From NCBI GenBank assembly GCA_009731375.1, contig BJOX01000356.1, positions 335,400 through 399,399 on the forward strand: a stretch of 64,000 nucleotides of DNA, given 5' to 3'. A model generated the notes under the pieces. That model was not told where the DNA came from. It searched no databases and was given only the letters and a program-made list of their open reading frames with translations. Position numbers and translations under genes: made by a program. The stretch is from Paulinella micropora (lineage: Eukaryota; Cercozoa; Imbricatea; Euglyphida). Positions 11,545 to 20,700 of the stretch are shown here, piece after piece (the stretch's first letter is position 1; every line of letters begins with the position of its first letter).

Positions 11545-13798
11545 TAGGATGACATCCAGGACCACCAAAGCTAGGACTAAAACCGATCCGGGGCCGAATT
11601 TTGATTGCTTGCGCTGAAAGTTTTAGTAAGTAAAACATAGATGTAGCAGACACTGACTTGAGCATGGTGGTAATTAAGGTATTATTAGAGCCATATCTAC
11701 TAAAATGAGATGTTTATTTGTATTTGAACGAAAATTCAAGGTAGGTGCAACACTTCAGGAGCACAGTGTAGGTCGACAGAAGAAAAACCTCGGAATCCTT
11801 CAGATAACCAGAACAACATCAGACCTGACGAACGCGGTCTGTGCTTGTTAATAATTTGGTTTTGCATGCGAGGCTGGCAATAAAATTTCTTCACAATCGA
11901 TTGCAGCTCATGTCATAACGTGCATAGGTCACGTTGTTGCGGTTAATCTTGAAAAGAATAAATCCCACAAGGAGAAATTCTTGCAGGAAAAACATTTCTA
12001 CCTGGCACGAGCAAGTAAAATAACAATAGGAAGCTTGGTTCTCTGCGGATGGACTGCTTCTTCAGTTAGTGATGTACTCTTGGGTGTTAAGCTTGACTTA
12101 ATACTGAAGCAGACTTGATACCCAAGATCACAAGGCTCATATCCTCTATGACCGCCTGGTTCATTTGGTACTAACTCCTGAAACGCTGCTTGTGCGAGAT
12201 GTCGTATGCGTATCGGTGTAATTACGACGCGCGTATGACATCCCTCTCGTAACCAATGACATCGGTTGCTACTGACGTTTGCGTTTCCGATCTTTGATGG
12301 TAGTAAAGATCGGAAATTCAAAGCTGTCTGCTCTGCGACTTTTCCCGGGGAAGTGCCACGTGAAGAACCCACAAGTACAGGTTCATACATGAAATGTATT
12401 TAGATGTTGCAGGCAGGAGAATTCCATAAAGTAAGAAGCTGGGTTCTCTGCGGATGAACTGTTTCTTGTGCATCGCTTGATGTTGTACTTCTAAGCTTGA
12501 ATTGCAACATTTTTTGGTGCAGCCCTCTTGGCGACGTTTCTTGCTGGCACTCTACCTCGTTTTTGGACAAAAGATTGTCCAAAGACTTTGTAGAGCACAC
12601 ACCGCTGTGGTTAGCGAAGAATATTGTTTCCTGGAAAGTTGCTGATGGATTTTACAGCTGCGGCGCATGAAAAATGTTCCGTAGCCGTCAATGCCACCGA
12701 GAAATCCATGCTGCTTGGACGCGGATGGTCTGATCTGATAGTACAAATTGGACTTTAAGTCTTCGTATGTTTCTACGTGTAATGATACTAGCTGGTCGTA
12801 TAACCTAACCCGTGGAGACATACGAAGAGTTACACAGGTTGTACGATAGGCTGCTGCGTTACTAGCAGGGCGGGGTTCATAGATTGCTCACTTTTGTCTA
12901 TCTATAAACTCTGCCAGACTCGCTGATGAAACTCCGGAACGTCGATGATTACGCCCAGACGTTAAGGAAGGAAATGCTACTGTTCAGCTTCCTGGAAAGT
13001 TGCTGATTGGGTCCGGCTGGGACAAACTATACTTGTTGCTTCAAAGTTTGTACCACTCGGATCAATACTGAATAGCTGATGGGTGTAGTTGACATCTGCA
13101 GCGCATGAAAAATGTTCTGCATGCGTCAATTACTCCTTGGATTTCGAGTGTGCTCGTACGGACCAGTTAACTTGGGTGCTACAATCAACATTTTGCCAGT
13201 GTCTAGATATGTAAGCAAGATTTTAATAAAACTAAAGAAGCAACAGAACGTGAACCTCCGAATCCTCCAGATAACTGGGACGGAAGTTATGTTAACACTA
13301 ACAGAAAAGTATGTATCTACCCACACTAATCGTCTATCACTGGCAAAGAAACCTATCGTTTCACAAGTTTTTTTTTCAAGAATTACGTTTGTGTCTACAT
13401 GAAAAAGTACGAAATCCGGTTTACAAAATAGTGAATCCAGGCTGTTAAACAGAAAACAAGTGCTGTACGGTAAAGTCTGTTTGTGCCAGCTAGTCCATAC
13501 CCAGCCCCTACTTTGCAGAAAATTTGCAGGGGGTAGGGAGGCTAGTCAGTGGACATATAGGCCACACAGGTAGGAGCAAGAGTGACGTCACAAAGACATT
13601 TTGTTTGTTAATTTTTGACGATTCCAATTTCGTCTGAATTTTCGAACAATAAATCACTCCCCTACCTACACACACATCAGATACCTCACCCACCTACACC
13701 AAACAGGTCAAGAAGGGTCAGAAGGTCATTGCTAGAGCAGCGTTCCATCAGTGAGCCTAAGGGAGTCATCATCTCCTACGCACTCGGTAGGTTCATTT

Positions 13799-13844
<46 letters not shown>

Positions 13845-13999
13845 CTTCTATCGCTGCCGAAGGGTCACAAAGGGTCCCAATTAGGGGCTGGACATCCAAT
13901 AAAGGGATCCGAACAAGTACGAGGCTTGAGCTTAAATGCCGATCAATCGGTCCGTATACATAAGGGATGTTATCGGATTTGTGGAAGTAATTGCCACGT
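11545..13999. other. Gene-poor spacer with degenerate duplications
   Basis: I find no convincing gene. Two decayed internal duplications are visible. The block around 12030 (tggttctctgcggatggact) recurs near 12436 with changes. The block 12627-12700 (tttcctggaaagttgctgat, then gcgcatgaaaaatgttc) recurs near 12989-13125. A minus-strand stretch at 12552-12821 contains GGIDGYGTFF, faintly like a DDE transposase, but it is too short and broken to assign. Introner-like motifs lie at 11789 and 13256. A (CA)19 run is at 13804-13841. Confidence 0.5.
13804..13841. repeat. (CA)n microsatellite
   Basis: About 19 CA units, just upstream of retrotransposon copy 1. Confidence 0.95.
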
Positions 14000-14001
14000 A
14001 T

Positions 14002-14229
14002 ACCCCCCGGATAGCCGGTAAAAAGTACCTTTTCCTGGTGACAGGTGTACCAGCTTGTTTTTCAGTATTATTTGTCCGGATTGGACCTGATGCCATTTTA
14101 TTCCTGGTCTGTTGCCGTTTTCCTTTTTGGCTTCACTGAGCTAATATAACGAGACATCATTCTCATCTTTTGAGGACTGTGTTTGGTTGTATTACCGACT
14201 TTTTACGAGCTATCGTTGGGGGCATTACA
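14002..14229 (+). repeat. 5' LTR of copy 1
   Basis: It matches the copy 3 LTR from ACCCCCCGG to the terminal GGGGGCATTACA. The first part of the LTR (TGTAAGCATC in copy 3) is replaced here by unrelated bases, so the true 5' edge is lost or recombined. Confidence 0.8.
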
Positions 14230-14231
14230 TT

Positions 14232-14249
14232 TGGAGTCCACATCACTAG
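14232..14249 (+). promoter_or_regulatory. Candidate primer-binding site, copy 1
   Basis: TGGAGTCCACATCACTAG starts two bases after the LTR-terminal CA. TGG pairs with a tRNA 3' CCA, as expected of a PBS. Only TGGAGTCC is shared with copy 2, so the priming tRNA is not certain. Confidence 0.5.
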
Positions 14250-15015
14250 GGTGATTTCTTTCTGCTTTGCCACACAGGCAACAGAGTGAATTTTCACTGA
14301 CCTGTCTCACACGGGGACGTCAGACGTCAGATGAAAACAAATAATAGCTCCCTCATAACTCTTTCACAAAACAAATAATTTGATTGGTCTCAAGCAGGTG
14401 TCTCGTACCCTCTAGCCCAATCCATATCTGTGTGCTCACAAGGAGACATCAGATACAAACTCTCTGTCGTTCTTGCTGTTCTCACACAGAGACCAAGAAG
14501 AAGGAGGTGGACAGAAGAGTGAAGGAACACACACAAAACACAAACAAGCATAGGGACAGGAGCACAACACTCTACCCTTCTAGTTTGTGCATTTATCTGC
14601 ATTATCTCACACATACGTCAGAGTATTTTTGCAAATCTCTGATCGTTTTCTAAAGGTAGGTCTGAGAACCTATCCGACCGACTGTCGACTTCTCAAGGAG
14701 AGCTTTTCTAGCTTCTCTATTACTATCTGTGTGTAGGTCCAAGTGCCTCATACTAGATACAATATAGAAAAGAAGGAGGAGAAAGTAATCTGAGTAAGGA
14801 GAACAAGAAATCGGAGAAAGTCTCAAAGACTATTTTTCTCAAACAAAAACAAACATACAAACAGTGTTTCATAGAGGACAGGGAATCTTATCCTACCCTC
14901 TCTATTAGTTTCTCTCTTCACTAGTCAATCGACTGAAGGAGGAACAGAACACAAACGAACAAAAACCAAACATAGGAGCTGACACTGTCCTCCTGTTGAT
15001 CACTACTACGACATC

Positions 15016-17709
15016 ATGTCGACAGAGACCGCCGAAGTGAGTGAATTCTCGGAGGCAGATCAAAGAAGAGAAGAAGAAGAAGCAGGAGGAGGAGGAGGAA
15101 GAGGATTGAATGAAGGAGGAGGAGGAGGATTGAATGAAGGAGGAGGAGGAGATGAAGGAGTAGGAGGAGGAGTAGAAGAGGGCTGGGATGATGAAGGAAG
15201 ATATGGAGGAGACGAAGATGAAGGAGGATTTGAACAAGAAGAGACGGGAGGAGGAGGAGCATATGGTAATCCCTTACCACCTGCCTACACGGGAGGAGGA
15301 GGACGAAAAATGATCGACTTGATTCATAGTGATGGAGAGGAGATCACAGTGGAGGAACAACAGTGGGTGCAAGACCACTATGACCTCACTAAAAAAGAGT
15401 TTGATAACAAGATGGGGGTAGAGAAGGATACCTATGTGTGGATCCCTCAGGATCAAAGAAGAGAGAAAAGTCGTGCTAAAAAGGATGTCTATATCCTATT
15501 ATCAAACACAGCACAGCTCCTCGGCAAACTGGTCTCTGATCCAGAAGAGAGAAAGAAGATACAGCATATCAAGTTTGGGGACACACACACCCACCTTGAA
15601 TTACTCGATGCTATCTTTGGGGTGTACACTCAAACCCTGATTTGGGAACGTACATACGGCCCACGATGTGAGGGTTACCTCCAGTACACAAACCCAAGAG
15701 CAACGGCCAGATTCCTCGCGACTGGTCAGGAGGCAGTCGATGTAACAAAAATGAAGACCAATCTGGGTTCGAAAAACTCGAGTGGCATATTTCATTTTTT
15801 TACAATGGAAATAAAGGCCTTGGAAGAGGGGAAGGCAGAGATGGAAAAAAGCATTAAGGCAGCAGGAGAAACTCATCCTGTGATTGATGAGTTAGAGAAG
15901 ACCGACAGAGTTCTGACCAAGATCAGACTGTTGATGGGTGCGTTACTGCACAAGGAGGCATGGAAGAGATGGATTCCTACCAAGGATCACTCTGTCCTTA
16001 AATCACTTAGTAACGCACCACCGGTCGCCAACAAAGCAGGTGTTGACCAATATGTGGAGAAATATAATTTTCTCAGATCTGCTTCTGAATTGGTGGCCTT
16101 TATCACTCATGCTCAAAAGCTGGTGATATCTGAGAAGAAGAAGGCGAAAGAGAATGAGGAGTTCGAGAAGACGATGAGACTGGAAAGAATGAAAGCAAAA
16201 GTGAGTGGTGCAAAGACACACCCTCCGACATATTTGACCCCACCAGCTCCTGCCCCACCAGCCCCTGCACCCTCGGGCTCAACTACGGTGGTGGTCACAA
16301 ACACGGAGAAGAAGGACAGACAGAACATCATAAATGCCTTCAAGGGGAAGAAAGGAGGAGTGGCAAGTCTCATGCTATATGCCAAGACGAGCTCAGACAA
16401 AGACTCTGATGCTTCGCTTTTGAGCAAGCTCAAAGAGATCAATGCCTGCATGAAGGCTTTTCCTTGCGACGAAACGCAGGAATACGAGGCCCTTGTTACT
16501 GTTTTTGACCAATCTCTAGTCTCGGAGGGATTTGATCTGACACAGTACAAGTTTTTGAGAAAGAAGGAGGAGATTAAGAGAAACAATGCAACAGGCCTAG
16601 ACGCTCAGTGTGAACTGGCGGTGGCCACACTCATTTCATATTTTCAATCTCATGGATACCAGCATCTCTGCACTGGTACTCTCATAGGATTTGAAATCTT
16701 TGAGACAGTGGCGATGAGTTTGAGGAGTGCTGTTGGCTTGGCGGCGACCCTTACGGAGGTAGTTTCCTCCTATGGGCTATTCTATGGCCGCAAGTCGATC
16801 ATCCTCTATTTCTTTTCGGCGTTACACACAGTTAACCCGAGTAAGCTTACTCAGCTCATACAACAATGCTCGACGTTTAGCTCAGTGAAGTCCAAGAACT
16901 TCCTCGAGACACACGTGTTCGAAAATACGGTTCAAAGCGTTGCTCCGTCAGCACTGTTTCAAGAAGTGATGAGTGCATGCTCAAACATGGACTCGCTCAC
17001 GGAGGCACATACGGCACAGGCAGGCGGTGTACCTGTTGGCGCACAAGCCACGTACACAAACAGAGTTGCCGGTTGGAAGAGACAGAGAGAGCCAGACCTG
17101 AAGACCGCATGTTGGAGGTGGTTCGCGGGCTTGCAGTGTAAGGCACAGATGGAGAACAGAGACTGCTCTTTCAATCATGATAGGCAGAACCCAACAGCAA
17201 GGGCAAATTTTCTGAGCAGGACGGAAGGCAAGGAACCGGGCCTTTTCAATATGCTTCAGATTGCCGCTGTGAACGAAGGTTGGTATGCCAATATGTGTGA
17301 TGATGAGGAGTTACGAGAGGCAATCATTACCTACATGAAGAGGATGAAGGAGAAGAAGGAGGAAAGGGAGAGACAAAAGAACTTAAAGGCCTCTCAAAGA
17401 GGACGAGAAGGAGGAGCAGGAGCAGGAGGACGAGGAGGAGGAGGAGGAGGACGAGGAGGAGGAACATGGAGAGGAGCCTCGAGGTGGCAGGGAACCCCTC
17501 AGAGAGGAAGAGGAGGAGGTCGGGGATATACCCCTTATGGAGGGAGAGCTGTTCGAGCTCCAGCCCCCCCACCCAGAGGAGGAGGAGGCTCATGGGCAAG
17601 CTCCAACCCGAATTTCGGTCGAGCTCAGGCCTACAACACTGCCTCGGAGACCGATACGTCATCCCACCCGGACACTACTCAAGGTAATCGTTTCGAGGTG
17701 GTGGAATGA
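15016..17709 (+). CDS. gag: Gag polyprotein, copy 1 (897 aa)
   Basis: This is the structural protein of the particle. ATG at 15016 follows a 786-bp leader. The N terminus is acidic and Gly-rich (repeats of LNEGGGG). A long alpha-helical-looking body follows, with a Pro-Ala hinge near residues 410-425. The RNA-binding part is a CCCH finger, C-x8-C-x8-C-x3-H, at residues 699-721, in place of the usual CCHC knuckle. An RGG/GGRG-rich tail ends in EVVE. The ORF stops at a single UGA (17707-17709), after which the same frame stays open through pol. That points to gag-pol made by UGA readthrough. Capsid homology is not obvious by eye. Confidence 0.85.
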   Translation: MSTETAEVSEFSEADQRREEEEAGGGGGRGLNEGGGGGLNEGGGGDEGVGGGVEEGWDDEGRYGGDEDEGGFEQEETGGGGAYGNPLPPAYTGGGGRKMIDLIHSDGEEITVEEQQWVQDHYDLTKKEFDNKMGVEKDTYVWIPQDQRREKSRAKKDVYILLSNTAQLLGKLVSDPEERKKIQHIKFGDTHTHLELLDAIFGVYTQTLIWERTYGPRCEGYLQYTNPRATARFLATGQEAVDVTKMKTNLGSKNSSGIFHFFTMEIKALEEGKAEMEKSIKAAGETHPVIDELEKTDRVLTKIRLLMGALLHKEAWKRWIPTKDHSVLKSLSNAPPVANKAGVDQYVEKYNFLRSASELVAFITHAQKLVISEKKKAKENEEFEKTMRLERMKAKVSGAKTHPPTYLTPPAPAPPAPAPSGSTTVVVTNTEKKDRQNIINAFKGKKGGVASLMLYAKTSSDKDSDASLLSKLKEINACMKAFPCDETQEYEALVTVFDQSLVSEGFDLTQYKFLRKKEEIKRNNATGLDAQCELAVATLISYFQSHGYQHLCTGTLIGFEIFETVAMSLRSAVGLAATLTEVVSSYGLFYGRKSIILYFFSALHTVNPSKLTQLIQQCSTFSSVKSKNFLETHVFENTVQSVAPSALFQEVMSACSNMDSLTEAHTAQAGGVPVGAQATYTNRVAGWKRQREPDLKTACWRWFAGLQCKAQMENRDCSFNHDRQNPTARANFLSRTEGKEPGLFNMLQIAAVNEGWYANMCDDEELREAIITYMKRMKEKKEERERQKNLKASQRGREGGAGAGGRGGGGGGRGGGTWRGASRWQGTPQRGRGGGRGYTPYGGRAVRAPAPPPRGGGGSWASSNPNFGRAQAYNTASETDTSSHPDTTQGNRFEVVE

Positions 17710-20700
17710 CTGGAGGGGGAAGAAAAGAGGAAGGAGAAGACTGTGAAGTTTAACTCTAAAGTCACAGTGCCTTCTAATGCTGTTGTGCAGAATGGGCCAA
17801 CGCTTCCTCAATCTGAATACAAAGATGTGGGTACACAGAGACTGCAGCCCCAAGGTAGTCTCATACCCGTTCATACATCACGGTTACCAATGATAACTGA
17901 TGCAAATAGGAAGGCGAGACTTGCGATGGAGGCGAGGAGGCCAATGGCAGACGTATCGCCTCGGCCAAGCAAACAACCACGAACAGACTCAATGTCTACG
18001 GTCGCGGCGGGTGGCGAGCAAAAAGACAATGTGTGTACTCAAGTACCACAAGACAATGTCGCTCAAATAGTAAACGCACCAGTACCGCAGAATAATAAAA
18101 ATGTTAATGAGGTGAAGCAGGAGGAGAAGAAGGAGGAGTTGAAAAACTTAGAGACAAGACTCCAAAATTTGGAACGTAAAGTTCTTGTTCTCGCAGCCAA
18201 TATACACAGGCCCGATGCTCTGTGTTATACGGAACTTTATTGTGAAACATTGAAGACAATATTAAAAGTTGGTAATGATACGATGGCGAATATTAATATT
18301 GTCGGCAGGAAGTTTTTTAATCGATACCGGGACTGGGTGGACGGAAATATGAAAAAGTCAACGGGCACTCTCAAAGGAGTGAGCAGCCGGACGGATATCA
18401 CGGGAATCATCACACTGACCTTTAAATTGAAATCCGCACGAGTATACCGTATGGACCTCTATGTCGTCCCCGGTTACCACGGGTCAATATTACTATCGTA
18501 TGACCAATTGGCTACGATGGGGGCTGTGATTGATTGCGCCGCACGGCGAGTGATATATGGAGTAAAAAGAGGAGAAGAGAACGATATTGATCCCTTCAAC
18601 GCTACTGACTCTTATGAGGCTTATGAGCTGAGTCTAGCGACGGATCACAAAAAGATGGCCATCGCACATGAGGCACTTGAGGTGTACGTTCACCCCCATG
18701 TCGTAAGACCGGATGAACTGTCCTGGACCGACAATTGGGAATCCCAAGTGTGCACTGTCACAGTTCCGACATGCCATTGGGACAAAAAGTCTATTGATGA
18801 CTTAATCGAGAAGCGAAAGGAGGAGATTATATGTGTCGCACAAAGAAGCCCGTCGTTGGCGAGATTCGCGGAAGGAGTAGGAACAGATGTCCATATTACT
18901 AACGGATACTGTTTCCATGCGAAAGTAGGAGAAGAAAAAAGGGAGGCGTTTGTACCAAGGAGAACGGGGCGAATCCCGGATACTCCACCAGAAACTATTA
19001 AAAGTTTTATTACTGATTTCTGGGGTGACGAGCCCACGTGGCCGCGTTCACTGTCTGAAGTGAAGAAATGCTTACGGACTTTATTCGAAAATAATAAGCC
19101 GTATACTATTATCCTGCCATATAATGAGAAGGCGATATGGGCGCAGGAAATAAGGGACCGGCTTATTGATCATCCTATACCGGTACCCTCTCGCAAGCAA
19201 CAGCTAGTGGTGGCTTGTCGTATGGGAACTCGTGAGCAGAGCAGTGCATACAAGCGGAAGCTCAGAGACCTCGACAAGTTGAAATTGATACCGCAAGCAT
19301 TCACATGCTTTGATGGTTTTTACACCCGTAAAGCTCCTTTGCAATACGCGAGACTCATTGACATGCTGGTGGAGCTCGGTAAAGATGATGAGCCGGACAC
19401 GGTCACGTATGAAAAGACGGGCCTAGATGATGTCTCGGAAGAGGACTTAGGCTTGGAGGAGGACAGAGAACCCCTCAAGCAGCATAAGCAGATGTCTGAT
19501 GAAGATTTTCAAGAGGCGGCGCGGAAAATATTGGAAGAAGGAGTAGGCACGGAGAAGGAGAAGGAGCTTTTAAAAGCCAAATTAGAGGCGAACAAGGAAA
19601 TTTTTGACCCTCCACATGCAGGTGGTGTCAAGCCTGAAGATTTCACTGCGGTTATTTACAAAATACCGGGTGCGGAGCCGTCACCGGCACCACGAAGGGC
19701 GAATTTGAGTATACATGAGGCGAAGATAGCGGAGGAGCTAGCAAGACAGCTGCTCAATGAGGACTTTATTGAGAGATCAACATCTCCAATAGTCTCACAA
19801 CCGAGAATAGTGCCGAAGCCAGGAGGAGAATGGCGCCTGACAGTTAACTATGCTCGTGTTAACAAGGTGCTGGAGGAAGAGAGAAATCCTCTCCCGACAT
19901 TAGAAGAAGGAAGGAGAGTACTGCGGAATGCAAAATTCTATTCGGTCATTGACCTTAAGAATGGCTTCTGGCAGATACCACTGGAGGAAAAGTCCAGATG
20001 GCTGACGGCGTTTGTGGTGGGTATGGAAATATACCAATGGAAAGTGCTTCCGATGGGCCTCAAGCAAGCCCCAGGACTTTTCCAGAAGGCGATGCAGAAG
20101 ATGTTGAGCAGTCAGTACGATGATTTGTCTGACGGTGGCTTTATGAGAAGGCGGGGACAGAAGGCGGGAGAATATGCATTTTGCTATATCGATGACATTA
20201 TCGTATACTCTAACACAATGGAGGAGCATATCGATCATTTGTCCGATATATTCAGGCGCATCGGAGCTTTTGGCCTGAAGTGCAATCTAAAGAAGTGTCA
20301 ACTTGCCAAGACGAGTGTGACATACTTAGGGTACGAGATCTCCCATAATCGAGTCTCGATATCCAAAGAGAAGAGGGAGGAGATTATGAATCGACCGATA
20401 CCGAAGAACCGCACTGAATTGCACTCATTCCTTGCGATGGCGCAATACTATAGCCAGTTTATACCCGATTGGGGTGCAACACGGGCTAAAGTGGAGAAAA
20501 TGATAGATTTTGGAGACTTTGAGAAGTGGGACGAAGAGGCTTTGCAAGCGTTTCATGCGCTCAAAGATCTCATTTACAAAGACCCGAAAGACGGAGGACT
20601 GGTGTTAACGATGCCCGACTTTACGAAACAATTCGTAGTCGATACAGACGCATCTAAGTTTGCGATTGGGGCTGTATTACAACAAGAGGATGAGGAGAAG

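Larger units (their letters stand above)
825..13274. repeat. Dispersed introner-like motif CTCGGAATCCTTCAGATAA, about 13 copies
   Basis: The 19-nt core CTC[AG]GAATCCTTCAGATAA occurs at 825, 2811, 4693, 7162, 8984 (repeated at 10268), 11789 and 13256 in plus orientation. It occurs as its reverse complement at 2600, 2689, 4374 and 5323, with degenerate copies near 5895 and 6499. About 8-9 nt before the core, most copies have [GA]ACAGA, often extended to a donor-like GTAAACAGA or GTTAACAGA. All seven copies within gene A fall inside five of its introns: 804-865, 2564-2907, 4348-4458, 4593-4722 and 5301-5356. The 62-nt intron 804-865 starts GTAAACAGA and ends with TCTGTT plus CTTAG, so its ends are partly inverted-complementary. 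I saw no copy after 13.3 kb. Confidence 0.75.

Noticed and set aside
16113-16586. Antisense ORFs of 60-160 codons opposite gag and pol
   Set aside because: They recur identically in each retrotransposon copy as shadows of the sense frame and have no start context or domain.
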